Numbered from the stretch's first letter, positions 33,926 through 42,606 are shown. The stretch: DNA of 64,000 nucleotides from Ensifer canadensis (GCF_017488845.2 NZ_CP083371.1:1364001-1428000), one strand, 5' to 3'. Notes: generated by a model not told the origin, from the letters alone. Translations and numbers: made by a program.

Positions 33926-34666
33926 GTGCCGCAAAACAACAATCCCCTTCAGGATGATCAGGCAAGCGGCGAGGCGCCGCGTCTGCACCGTTTCATGGAC
34001 GTCGAACTCGAACTGGCACCCGATGTCTTGGTGCCACGAGAAGAAACGGAGCTGCTCGGACGCACGGCTTCAAGGATCCTGCATGACCGGCCATCCGGCG
34101 CAACCGTCATCGACATGTGCTGCGGCTCCGGAAACCTGGCGCTCGGGCTTGCGGCCGATGTCGTTTCCGCCCGCGTCTGGGGTGCGGACTTGACCGATAG
34201 CACCGTTGCGCTGGCCCGCAGAAACGTCACTCGCCTGAACGTCGCCGATCGCGTCACCATACGACAGGGCGATCTGTTTGGTGCGCTGGCCGACGACAAT
34301 CTCGAGGGCTCGGTCGATATGATCGTCTGCAACCCGCCCTATATTTCGACATCTCGGCTCGAAGGTGACAGCGCCCACCTGCTTGAAGCCGAACCGCGGG
34401 AAGCTTTCGATGGCGGCCCATACGGCATCTCGATCCATCAGCGCCTCATCCGCGATGCTGTGGCTTTCCTGAAACCGGGCGGCTGGCTGCTCTTCGAGTT
34501 CGGCGCTGGCCAGGATCGACAGGCATCAGCCCTTCTCGCCCGCACCAAGGCCTATGAGGCCGTCACCTTCGCCACCGATGTGGAAGGCCGGCCACGCGTC
34601 GCCATCGTCAGGAAACTTGTTGCTCAAGCATCCGTTGCGGCGGGTGCCGGGGACGAGGAACGATGA
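33926..34666 (+). CDS. PrmC/HemK-like SAM-dependent methyltransferase
   Basis: A 246-residue class I methyltransferase with SAM site 'VIDMCCGSGNLALGLA' and the catalytic 'VCNPPYIS' motif (NPPY) of glutamine N5- and adenine N6-methyltransferases. Just before it is 'LVPREETELLGRTA', as in PrmC, but the N-terminal helical domain of true PrmC is missing. The start is GTG 33926 with AAGGAGAG just upstream. It overlaps the GNAT-like gene by 4 nt (ATGA). In this setting it may modify a small-molecule or protein amide rather than release factors. Confidence 0.82.
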   Translation: MPQNNNPLQDDQASGEAPRLHRFMDVELELAPDVLVPREETELLGRTASRILHDRPSGATVIDMCCGSGNLALGLAADVVSARVWGADLTDSTVALARRNVTRLNVADRVTIRQGDLFGALADDNLEGSVDMIVCNPPYISTSRLEGDSAHLLEAEPREAFDGGPYGISIHQRLIRDAVAFLKPGGWLLFEFGAGQDRQASALLARTKAYEAVTFATDVEGRPRVAIVRKLVAQASVAAGAGDEER

Positions 34667-35778
34667 GTAACATCCGGCCGCTTGAACCCGCAGACATTCC
34701 TGCGATCGCTGGAATGTTCCAGAGGGTTTTCTGCAAGGATCAGACGGAGCCGCCAGCTGCGCTCGTCGACTATATGCGGCAGCTCTACCTGGACGCACCT
34801 GGCTGCGATCGCGAGATTCGGCCCCTCGTCCACGTCAACGGCGACGGCCGCATCTCCGGTTTCGTTGGCGTTAACGCGCTGCCGATGACGTTTAACGGTC
34901 GGCCGTTGCGAGCCGCCATATGCGGCTCCCTTATGGCCGAGGATCGTGAAAGCGATCCGATGGCGGGTGCACGGTTGCTGAAGGCCTTCCTCGCGGGTCC
35001 ACAGGATCTGTCGTTCAGCGAGACCGCAAGCGAAGTATCGACTCAGATGTGGACGAAACTGCGCGGTATCGTACTGCCGCAATACAGTCTTGATTGGGTG
35101 CGTGTCATCCGGCCATCGGCATTCACGCTCAGCGTCGCCGAGCACCGGATCAAGCTCGCTCGGCTGGTCAATCCGCTCGCGCATGCGTTTGATCGTTTCT
35201 ATCGCAACAGGATGGGTCGCGGGGAGCGGCGCTGGTCGGCCGTCCCCGAAAGCGGAACGGGACAGGCAAATTTTCGCGTTGGTGAAATCGACAGAAGCGG
35301 TTTCGCCGATCTCGTCGGTCCGCTCACTGCCCAATTCCCTTTGCGCCCGGATTGGGCGGAAGGGCAGCTCAACAACATCCTCGCAGACGCGGTGCAAAAA
35401 CCTGATCAGGGTAGCGCAATCTTCGCATCCGTCACCGCGCGCACCGGAACCGTCGTCGGCGCCTTTGCCTATCACGCTCGCTCCGGCGATATCGGCCGCG
35501 TGCTGCAGATCCTCGCCCTTCCCGGACAGGCCGGCCCCGTCATCGATTGTTTGATCGACCACGCAGCCGCGCGCGGTGTCGCGGGTCTGCGTGGTCGGAC
35601 GCAGCCAGCTCTCCTTGAGGCCATGCTCGGTCGTCGCATCGCCTTTGTGCACATGGCGTCAACCGTGATCCACTCGCGCGACGACGAACTCGTTCAGGCG
35701 TTCCGCCATTCGCAAGGATTTATAAACGGGTTGGCCGGCGAACATTGGAGCCGACTTATGGGCGGCCGCTTCGACTGA
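34663..35778 (+). CDS. GNAT-like N-acyltransferase, paralogue of the gene at 31256-32395
   Basis: A 371-residue protein with an N-terminal GNAT-like region ('IRPLEPADIPAIAGMFQRVF') and a C-terminal half with a second acyltransferase-like fold ('SAIFASVTARTGTVVGAFAY', 'GRVLQILALPGQAGPVID'). The internal layout suggests two GNAT lobes in tandem. It overlaps the PrmC-like gene by 4 nt and is convergent to the NAD-synthetase-like gene with a 37-nt gap. The two paralogues flank the flippase and the methyltransferase, so they probably act in the same pathway. Family assignment is an inference. Confidence 0.68.
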   Translation: MSNIRPLEPADIPAIAGMFQRVFCKDQTEPPAALVDYMRQLYLDAPGCDREIRPLVHVNGDGRISGFVGVNALPMTFNGRPLRAAICGSLMAEDRESDPMAGARLLKAFLAGPQDLSFSETASEVSTQMWTKLRGIVLPQYSLDWVRVIRPSAFTLSVAEHRIKLARLVNPLAHAFDRFYRNRMGRGERRWSAVPESGTGQANFRVGEIDRSGFADLVGPLTAQFPLRPDWAEGQLNNILADAVQKPDQGSAIFASVTARTGTVVGAFAYHARSGDIGRVLQILALPGQAGPVIDCLIDHAAARGVAGLRGRTQPALLEAMLGRRIAFVHMASTVIHSRDDELVQAFRHSQGFINGLAGEHWSRLMGGRFD

Positions 35779-35815
35779 CCGATGCGGCCGGATTGGCCAT
35801 CGCACCCTATGCCAA

Positions 35816-36823
35816 TCAGTCAGCAATCTCCTCAACGGTCTGGACGAGTCGCGGCCCGAGATGAAGGTAGCGCGTCGCCTTGCGTTTGGCGGCAATATCC
35901 GCCCAGACGCGATCGACCTGCGTTGCCGTCAAGCCCGCAGCCTGCGCAACCGCCTCGATCGCCAGTCCGTTGTTGAGGCCATAAAGGCATAGATCCATGC
36001 GGTCGTAGGGCAGCGAGAAATAGAACTCTTCCTGCGTCTGCTCCAACGAATAGGTATCCGTCGTCGGCGGGCGGCGGCGGATTTCCTCGGGAATGCCGAG
36101 AGAGGCCGCCAACGCGTAGACCTGCGATTTGTAGAGATGCGCTATCGGCTTGACGTCGGCGGCGCCATCGCCGTTCTTCACGAAGAAGCCTTGGTCGTAT
36201 TCCAGCCGGTTCGGCGTGCCGAGGACGGCGAAATTCAGCCGGTCGGCATGGTAATATTCGATCTGCTTGCGCGTGCGCTGCTTCATGTTGGTGGCGGCAA
36301 CGATACCGAGATAGACAGGCGGCGGCATGCGCAGCTTGGTCTGTTTGCCCTGTGGATCCTGGACCACCAGCGACGAGATGTTGTAGCCCTCACCTTCGAG
36401 CGCGTTGGCGATCACGATCTTCGATGCCCAGCCTTCGCCGTAGGCAGGAACAAGTTGGCGGATGAAGGCGTCGCGACGCTCGTAGCAGCCCATTGCCTGC
36501 AAGATCGGCCCGATATCCTCAACCACGGCATCGACGCCAAAGGTTTCGGCGACCAGACGGCCGAGCCTCAGGCTTTCCGGGTCGCTGTCGTTCTCGGGCA
36601 TGAACAGACAAAAGACGTTCTTCGCACCCACAGCTCGCACAGCCAGGGCGACAGACACGCTGGAATCGATGCCGCCGGAAAGACCTAGCACGAGGCCGCG
36701 CTTCTTCATTCCACGCAGCTGCTCACGCAGCCCTGCCACGATGCGGTCGGTTTCAGCCGCATGGTCGATATCAAGCGTTTCGGCCGAAAACGCAGCCGTG
36801 TCCTGGGTCGGGCGAATGTTCAT
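35816..36823 (-). CDS. NAD-synthetase-like amide-forming enzyme (NadE homologue)
   Basis: A 335-residue PP-loop ATPase of the NAD synthetase family, with the ATP motif 'LGLSGGIDSSVSVALA' near residue 45. Further conserved blocks are 'NMKQRTRKQIEYYHADRLNF', 'EYDQGFFVKNGDGAADVKPI' and 'PPTTDTYSLEQTQEEFYFSL'. It has no glutaminase domain, so it depends on ammonia. It overlaps the AMP-ligase stop by 4 nt in a cassette with an ACP and an amidotransferase. A housekeeping NadE would normally lie elsewhere; here it may amidate or ligate a carrier-bound acid. Whether it still makes NAD is unknown. Confidence 0.85.
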   Translation of the reverse strand: MNIRPTQDTAAFSAETLDIDHAAETDRIVAGLREQLRGMKKRGLVLGLSGGIDSSVSVALAVRAVGAKNVFCLFMPENDSDPESLRLGRLVAETFGVDAVVEDIGPILQAMGCYERRDAFIRQLVPAYGEGWASKIVIANALEGEGYNISSLVVQDPQGKQTKLRMPPPVYLGIVAATNMKQRTRKQIEYYHADRLNFAVLGTPNRLEYDQGFFVKNGDGAADVKPIAHLYKSQVYALAASLGIPEEIRRRPPTTDTYSLEQTQEEFYFSLPYDRMDLCLYGLNNGLAIEAVAQAAGLTATQVDRVWADIAAKRKATRYLHLGPRLVQTVEEIAD

Positions 36824-38367
36824 TCTGCAGGCTCCATCGTCTCGGCCGCAAGTCGGCGGCTAACCTTACCCGTGTCCGTCTTCGGCAACTCGATGCGAAA
36901 TTCGACAACCTTCGGGACCATGAAGTCCTCCAGATGGCGCGAGCAATGACGGATGATGTCCTTGTCGCTGAGCGTCTGGTCCGAGCGCACGACAAGTGCC
37001 GCGATCGCGTGGCCGAGAACCGGGTCGGGCACACCAAGCACGACGGCTTCCGCAATGCCTGGATGGGAATGCAGGACCGTCTCGACTTCCTTCGGCGCAA
37101 CTTTCTCGCCGCGGGTCTTGATGATATCGTCCTTGCGCCCGACGAAATAGAGGAAGCCCTCCGCATCGGCCTGAAACAGATCGCCGGTGTAGAGCACCTT
37201 CTCCCAAGGGTGCGGTCCCGGCCGAAGCATGCGTTCGGTCGAGGCATCGTTGCGCCAATAGCCCTGCATGACGTGCGGGCCACGGATGACGAGTTCGCCG
37301 GGCACGCCCGGCGGAACGCGCTTACCCTCATCGTCGACCACAAAGGCCTCGGTGTTGGGGATGGCGATGCCGACGGAGCCCGGCCGACGATCAAGTTCTT
37401 CGGGCGGCAGATAAGTGCAGCGCTTGCATTCCGTCAGCCCGTACATCGAGTAGAGCCGCGCGCCGGGAAAGAGTTCTCTTAGCCGGGCAATATGTGCCGG
37501 CGGCAGCGCCGCGGCAGTGTTGGAAAGATAGCGAAGGCTGGGTAGAAAACCCGGCTCCAGATCGCGCATCTGCAAGATCATCGCCGCCATCGTCGGCACG
37601 AGCGGAAATCCGGTGACACCCTCCTCGCGAATGCGCTCGAAGATCGCATGCGGAAACGCGAAGGACTTTTCGAGAACCAGCGTCGCTCCGAGCCGGACCG
37701 CCATCAGCAGCTGATAGAGGCCGTAGTCGAAGGCGAGCGGCAGGACGTTGAGGATGATGTCGTCGTGCTGGTTGCGCAGATAGGTGGTGATCGATCCGGA
37801 CGCCGCATCGATATTGCGATGTGTCATCATCACGCCCTTCGGGCGCCCAGTGGAGCCGGAGGTATAGATCAGCATCGCCAGGTCAACATCGATCCCGCCG
37901 TGGACAACCGGCTGCGGCTCGCCTTCCAGGCATGTGTCGAATGCGGTGGCACCCGCAGGCACCTGGCCGTTGGGCGCCGCCGTGGAAGCAACGAACAGCA
38001 TCGCATCGCCGGCAAGCGCACGGGCATCGCCCACGACCGGCATCAGTTTTGCCTGTGTGAGGATGGCGGCTGCCTCGCAATCGCCGATGATGTAGGCCAG
38101 CTTGTCTGCCTTGGTCGACGAATTGATCGGACTGAAGGTCGCGCCTGCCTTCAGCACGGCAAAGATCGAAACAGCGGCTTCCCAGCAATTGTCCATGAAC
38201 ACCAGCACGCGGTCATTGCGCTTGACACCGTTCCTGGAAAGCGAGGCCGCCAGTTGGCTCGAAAGCCGATCGAACTCGTCATACCGCAGCCGCTTGCGGT
38301 CGGTGATCAATGCTGTTTTCGCCGCATGCGCCGCGGCGTTGTCGATAAGGAATTGCTCGAACCGCAT
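36820..38367 (-). CDS. AMP-forming acid:CoA/ACP ligase (ANL superfamily)
   Basis: A 515-residue acyl- or aminoacyl-adenylating enzyme. Motifs in order: 'IYTSGSTGRPKGVMMTHRN' (ATP P-loop), 'YSMYGLTECKRC', 'LYTGDLFQAD', 'GRKDDIIKTRGEKVAPKEVE' and the catalytic Lys in 'LPKTDTGKVSRR'. Start ATG 38367 has GAGG about 9 nt upstream; a GTG at 38382 lacks an SD. With the ACP gene 25 nt upstream, it probably loads an acid onto that carrier. It overlaps the NadE-like gene by 4 nt. The substrate cannot be read off. Confidence 0.9.
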   Translation of the reverse strand: MRFEQFLIDNAAAHAAKTALITDRKRLRYDEFDRLSSQLAASLSRNGVKRNDRVLVFMDNCWEAAVSIFAVLKAGATFSPINSSTKADKLAYIIGDCEAAAILTQAKLMPVVGDARALAGDAMLFVASTAAPNGQVPAGATAFDTCLEGEPQPVVHGGIDVDLAMLIYTSGSTGRPKGVMMTHRNIDAASGSITTYLRNQHDDIILNVLPLAFDYGLYQLLMAVRLGATLVLEKSFAFPHAIFERIREEGVTGFPLVPTMAAMILQMRDLEPGFLPSLRYLSNTAAALPPAHIARLRELFPGARLYSMYGLTECKRCTYLPPEELDRRPGSVGIAIPNTEAFVVDDEGKRVPPGVPGELVIRGPHVMQGYWRNDASTERMLRPGPHPWEKVLYTGDLFQADAEGFLYFVGRKDDIIKTRGEKVAPKEVETVLHSHPGIAEAVVLGVPDPVLGHAIAALVVRSDQTLSDKDIIRHCSRHLEDFMVPKVVEFRIELPKTDTGKVSRRLAAETMEPAE

Positions 38368-38392
38368 CTGCGTGGACCTCACCCGTTGTCGC

Positions 38393-38659
38393 TTACGCCG
38401 CTACCGTCGCGCCAGATTTGGCTTCGATGAAAGCCGAGATGCGCGCGAGCGAATCCAGGTTCGCCGGTACGATATCGGCGTCCGCCATGGCGATGCCGTA
38501 GTGATCCTCGATGAATGCGACCAGCTCCAGCACGCCGGTGGAGTCAATGATATCGTTCTCGATCAGCGATGCCGTGTCGGCAAGGTCGTAGGACGTGTCG
38601 CCGAACAAGAAGTTCTCGATGACAAAGGCCCTGACCTTGTCCTTGATCGTCTCCGTCAT
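38393..38659 (-). CDS. Acyl carrier protein (stand-alone)
   Basis: An 88-residue acidic helical carrier with the phosphopantetheine-attachment Ser in 'NDIIDSTGVLELVAFIEDHY' (DS with T, in place of the DSL of fatty-acid ACPs). This variant is typical of carriers that load amino or other acids in secondary pathways. The gene lies between the ligase and the amidotransferase genes and has its own strong SD (GAAAGGAAAAG region) upstream of the ATG. Confidence 0.9.
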   Translation of the reverse strand: MTETIKDKVRAFVIENFLFGDTSYDLADTASLIENDIIDSTGVLELVAFIEDHYGIAMADADIVPANLDSLARISAFIEAKSGATVAA

Positions 38660-38686
38660 GTCTTTTCCTTTCCTTTCCTCAGTCGT

Positions 38687-40624
38687 TCAGGCCGCCTGGG
38701 CGGCGTGGATGCTCGTGCCAGTGAATGTCTTCAGCCATAGCTGTGTCGACAGGATTCCGACGAACGCTGCATTGTCGCGGAAGCCGGATACCGGTTGGGA
38801 TTGGCACTTTTCGTAGAGTTTCGTGACCGCCTTCGGGTTGAAGAGACCACCCGCGGCAATTCTGTCTTGGCTCATTGCCTCGCGGACGTAATCGAGTTCA
38901 CCGACGCCGGTGAACGAAAGGCTATCGGGTGCTCGATAGGGTTGCTTGGTGCGCTTGCCGATCGCTTCCGGCATCAGGTCCTTGGTTGCCTCGCGCAGGA
39001 TGTGCTTTTCCACCAGCCCCTTGAGCTTCATCTCCGGCGGCAGACCGGACGCAAACTCGACCAGCCGATGATCGAGGAACGGGAAACGCCCTTCGATGCC
39101 ATGCGCCATCGCCATGCGGTCGCCCTGGCTCGAAAGGATATAGCCGGGCAAAAGGAACCGACCCTCGAGATACTGAGCCTGATGCAAGGGATGCCAGCGG
39201 CCGAAATCCTGAGGCAGACGGCTCGCCAGCTCCTCTGCCGCGTCGTAGCCGGCAAGGCTGGCGCGCAGATCGGGCGAGAAGAAGATCTTCGTCGCCGCCG
39301 TGCTCTTGAAGCGGGGGCGATGGGAAAAGAGCGGATCGTCTAGCGCAACGTCTCCCGCCCCGAAGAACGCGGCAAGATATTCAGCCGACTGCTGCTGTAG
39401 GCCAGGGAGATAGGGATAAAGCTTGCGGAACAGATGCGGGCGGATGTGCGAGCCAGGCTGACGCCCGCAGAACCGACGCACGCGCGCTTCCTTGAAGATA
39501 TCATAGCCGGCAAAGACCTCGTCGGCCCCCTCGCCGGTCAGTACGACCTTGAGCCCCTGTTCGCGCACCAGGCCCGAAAGCTGATAGAGCGGCGCCGGCG
39601 CCGTCCTGATGATCGGCCTTTCAGCAAAACGTACCACATCCGGGAACACCCTGGCGATATCGCCGGCACGGCAGGCAACGGTGCTGTGCTGCGTGCCGAG
39701 GGCCGCGGCCATCTGCATCTGGTAGGCGCTTTCGTCGTGCTCGACGCTGTCGAACGTGACGGAGAACGTGCGCAATCCTTGCGGCGCCATACCCGCCGCC
39801 AGCGCCGCGACGATGGAGGAATCAAGACCGCCCGACAGATAGGAGCCGACCGGCACATCGGCCCGCATGCGGATCCGCGTCGCGTCGCTCAACAGCGCCC
39901 GCAATTCGTCGGCGGCTTCGTCTTCATTGACGAAGCGTGAAGTGGCCTCGCGATCCGGATAGTCGAGACGCCAATAGGGCCTGATCGTCTGACGCCCCCG
40001 CTCGGCGATCATGAAATTTGCGGGTTCCAGCTCGTGGATATCACGAAAGCCTGTCCGCGGCGCGATCGGCGCCCAAAGCGTGAAGATCTGGTCGAGCGCG
40101 ATCGGGTCGATCTCGGCTACGATGCCGGGCACCTGAAGCAGCGCCTTGATCTCGGATGCGAAGTAGAGTGTGCCGCCTCTGGTCGTATAGAAAAGTGGAC
40201 GCACGCCCATGCGATCGCGAGCGAGCATCATTCGGTGGCGGCGGGCGTCCCAGATTGCAAAGGCAAAGTCGCCATTGAGGACGGACAGGCAGTCCTCGCC
40301 CATCTCATCGTAGAGATGGAGGATAACTTCGGTGTCGCTCGAAGTCCGGAAATGCCGGCCCTTGGCGCGCAGTTCCTCGCGTAGTTCGACATAATTGAAG
40401 ATCTCGCCGTTGAAGGCGATTGTTAGCTCGCCCGTCGCATCTGACATTGGCTGCTGGCCGTCACCAAGCCCGACGATCGAGAGCCTGACATGACCGAGGC
40501 CGGCTTCCGGCGCCACGAATGTGCCATGCTCGTCCGGTCCGCGATGCGCGATCGCGGTCACCATCCTCTTGAGAAGGGTTTCTGCTTCCCGGACCGAACC
40601 GAAATAGCCGCCAAAACCGCACAT
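38687..40624 (-). CDS. Asparagine-synthetase-type glutamine amidotransferase
   Basis: A 645-residue two-domain enzyme: N-terminal class II glutaminase and C-terminal AMP-forming synthetase with 'YLSGGLDSSIVAAL'. The glutaminase nucleophile is the Cys directly after Met in 'MCGFGGYFG', so the ATG at 40624 must be the start; a longer frame to 40648 would hide the nucleophile. It transfers glutamine-derived ammonia to an activated carboxylate. In the NadE/ligase/ACP cassette the acceptor may be ACP- or CoA-bound. AsnB-like proteins are also found in exosortase-associated and other EPS loci. Confidence 0.9.
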   Translation of the reverse strand: MCGFGGYFGSVREAETLLKRMVTAIAHRGPDEHGTFVAPEAGLGHVRLSIVGLGDGQQPMSDATGELTIAFNGEIFNYVELREELRAKGRHFRTSSDTEVILHLYDEMGEDCLSVLNGDFAFAIWDARRHRMMLARDRMGVRPLFYTTRGGTLYFASEIKALLQVPGIVAEIDPIALDQIFTLWAPIAPRTGFRDIHELEPANFMIAERGRQTIRPYWRLDYPDREATSRFVNEDEAADELRALLSDATRIRMRADVPVGSYLSGGLDSSIVAALAAGMAPQGLRTFSVTFDSVEHDESAYQMQMAAALGTQHSTVACRAGDIARVFPDVVRFAERPIIRTAPAPLYQLSGLVREQGLKVVLTGEGADEVFAGYDIFKEARVRRFCGRQPGSHIRPHLFRKLYPYLPGLQQQSAEYLAAFFGAGDVALDDPLFSHRPRFKSTAATKIFFSPDLRASLAGYDAAEELASRLPQDFGRWHPLHQAQYLEGRFLLPGYILSSQGDRMAMAHGIEGRFPFLDHRLVEFASGLPPEMKLKGLVEKHILREATKDLMPEAIGKRTKQPYRAPDSLSFTGVGELDYVREAMSQDRIAAGGLFNPKAVTKLYEKCQSQPVSGFRDNAAFVGILSTQLWLKTFTGTSIHAAQAA

Positions 40625-40767
40625 GTTCAGAACTTTCACACGGGTCAATCACAACCGAAACATAATCCGCATGAAGAGTTCATGGGTTAACCGCCGGCGT
40701 TTTCTGGTTGTATGGTAAATTCTCCAGGAAGACAAAAATACGTCATCAAAACACCACAGAAATACCT

Positions 40768-40971
40768 TTACCCCTGCGGAATTTTTCTTTTCGTTACAAT
40801 TTTAAACATTAGATAGAAAATGAGCACCGGCCAGAAAATACAGATCACAATGCCGGCGACACGATAGACATTCCAGGGCGCGTGCGCCTGCAGACCTTCC
40901 AGATAGGTCATCGCCAACAGGAAAAGCGCAGCGATACAATAGGTTGCGCCAACAAAATACATCCAGGACAT
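40768..40971 (-). CDS. Small two-helix membrane protein, unknown
   Basis: A 67-residue protein with two hydrophobic segments ('MYFVGATYCIAALFLLAMTY' and 'AGIVICIFWPVLIFYLMF') and a short basic end. The first segment could act as a signal anchor. It lies upstream of the amidotransferase gene on the same strand, 143 nt away, in an AT-richer stretch. I do not recognise the family. The gene call rests on the membrane-like composition and codon use and is moderate. Confidence 0.45.
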   Translation of the reverse strand: MSWMYFVGATYCIAALFLLAMTYLEGLQAHAPWNVYRVAGIVICIFWPVLIFYLMFKIVTKRKIPQG

Positions 40972-41180
40972 CTGACCGCTCTCATGGCACAGCAGAAAAA
41001 CCGAGGAATGAAAATAGAAACTAGCCGCTTATACCAGCAGAAGTAACATTCTTAAACCAAGAATTAACCTTGTTGCAGACGTGGTTAATTCGTGGACTCA
41101 GCGCCTTTCAGCTAAGTCCTGCTTCCACAAGGCATGTATTGGCTGCGGCCGTGGCTCAGAACGTCAGCGACTGTTTCTCT

Positions 41181-41951
41181 TCAGCGCGCATCGTTACGGG
41201 TCGCTGACCTTGCAACAAAGAGTAGATCGAACCCGCGGAATTCACGCCGGAAGGTGGATTTCTTGAGGGCAGTCCATATCGCTGATGGATTGTCGAGGCG
41301 GAAGCCGCGAAAGCTGCGCACGAGCCCGAGGGTGGCAACGACGGTGCGCAATGCCCTGACGATTGCCGGCCCGCTCAGTGACGCAAACAGGATCTGCGGA
41401 TGAACGGCGAGCAAAACGCCCGTCGTCCGCGTGCGGTCGATATCCCGGAACTGGGCCAGGGAACGGTATTCGTAGCCTTCGATATCGATCTTGAAGCATA
41501 GCTTGTCGGTTCGCGCCAGCGACTGCAGTTCGGCAATCGTGATCGTTTTCGCCTTGATCGCCTGCCCCGTGTCGTCGGCGATCAGCGCTGAGGTCTCCGA
41601 GCTACCAAATCCGCCGACCGAGTTCAGCACCAGGACGTCATCCTCGGAAAGTGCAGCATTGATCAGCGCGACCTCCCCTTCGTTCTGCGGTTCCATTTCC
41701 TTGAGGATGCCGAAGCAGACGGGGTCGGGTTCGACCGTAATGACGTTGTCGGCTATCTGAGCTGCCCAATAGGGCGTCACGCCGATCCAGCCGCCGATAT
41801 CGACAAAGGTCGTGTTGCCGTCGACCAGCCGCTCGATGTTTTGAAATGTGCACGGCTCCCACTCGCCGCTTTGAAGCCGCGCAAAGAAGCGCTTCTTCTC
41901 AGGCTTGTCAGGGAAATGGACGGTCTTGCAGAAGTAGGTGATCGCACGCAT
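41181..41951 (-). CDS. FkbM-family methyltransferase
   Basis: A 256-residue SAM-dependent methyltransferase of the FkbM type. The SAM site begins at 'TTFVDIGGWIGVTPYWAAQI', followed by 'VITVEPDPVCFGILKEM' and 'LCFKIDIEGYEYRSL'. FkbM enzymes often O-methylate sugars or hydroxyls of secreted glycans and polyketides. It is separated by about 200 nt from the small membrane protein gene and by 99 nt from the next gene downstream (42051-42515), so it may be its own unit; methylation of the exopolysaccharide is a reasonable guess. Confidence 0.88.
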   Translation of the reverse strand: MRAITYFCKTVHFPDKPEKKRFFARLQSGEWEPCTFQNIERLVDGNTTFVDIGGWIGVTPYWAAQIADNVITVEPDPVCFGILKEMEPQNEGEVALINAALSEDDVLVLNSVGGFGSSETSALIADDTGQAIKAKTITIAELQSLARTDKLCFKIDIEGYEYRSLAQFRDIDRTRTTGVLLAVHPQILFASLSGPAIVRALRTVVATLGLVRSFRGFRLDNPSAIWTALKKSTFRREFRGFDLLFVARSATRNDAR

Positions 41952-42050
41952 GGCGCTTCTCTAGCCCATATCCCGGTCAAGCGGAATCGTTTTTGCGAAG
42001 GTCTTCCATGCGGCCAGGACATGCCAACGACGGGCGCCGCCGGTTCGATT

Positions 42051-42515
42051 TCACGCTTCCATGCGCTCGTTTCGGCTGCGCGCTTCCGTAAGTTCGGCCG
42101 TCGTCTGGCTGAGGCGGTCAGCGAGCACGCGCATGATTTCCACCGCCATTTCGGGGAAGTCGGCCAGCAGCTTCAGGAAGTCGTCCTTGCGGATGCGCAG
42201 GGCTTCCAGCGGTGTCGTGGTGCGCACGGTCGCCGTGCGCGGGGTGTTACAGAGAATGGCGATTTCGCCGACGATCGAATTCTGTTCCACTTCCGCAAGC
42301 TTCAGCGGCCCGCTTGCAGTCGTCACCAGCACGTCGGCCTTGCCTGAGAGAATGACATAGGCGGCATCGCCAATATCGCCCTGATAGAAAAGGGCCTCCC
42401 CGGCGCTGTACATGACCCGGTCAGAGGTGAAGGCAAGGAGTTTCAATTTTGCAGGCGGCAATCCTGAAAACAGGGTTATCCGGCGCAGCATTTCGACTTC
42501 ATCCTTGAGCAACAT
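42051..42515 (-). CDS. Cyclic-nucleotide-binding-domain protein
   Basis: A 154-residue protein made almost only of a CRP-type cNMP-binding fold: 'LFSGLPPAKLKLLAFTSDR' at the start, 'AGEALFYQGDIGDAAYVILS', the phosphate-binding cassette 'SIVGEIAILCNTPRTATVRT' (residues near 92-111) and a C-terminal helix. The Arg in 'CNTPRTATV' is the usual cyclic-phosphate ligand. There is no DNA-binding domain. It is 91 nt downstream of the 900-residue ABC-like gene in the same orientation, so it may switch that protein. Confidence 0.88.
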   Translation of the reverse strand: MLLKDEVEMLRRITLFSGLPPAKLKLLAFTSDRVMYSAGEALFYQGDIGDAAYVILSGKADVLVTTASGPLKLAEVEQNSIVGEIAILCNTPRTATVRTTTPLEALRIRKDDFLKLLADFPEMAVEIMRVLADRLSQTTAELTEARSRNERMEA

Positions 42516-42556
42516 CACAATCCGTTTCTCCGAGTATCCAGCCGGGGCGACCTGCC

Positions 42557-42574
42557 TCCCGCGTTGCCGCGGGA
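42557..42574 (-). terminator. GC-rich intercistronic hairpin
   Basis: TCCCGCG (42557-42563), loop TTGC and CGCGGGA (42568-42574) give a 7-bp stem between the ABC-like gene and the cNMP-binding gene. No T run follows on the - strand, so it is more likely a processing or stabilising hairpin than a full terminator. Confidence 0.4.
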
Positions 42575-42606
42575 CCTTATGCTGGTGCCCTGACATTAAT
42601 ATTACA

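Noticed and set aside
36820..40624. Reading the cassette as a nonribosomal peptide or siderophore cluster
   Set aside because: There is no condensation, thioesterase or multi-module protein, and only one stand-alone carrier; a small carrier-bound amide pathway fits better.
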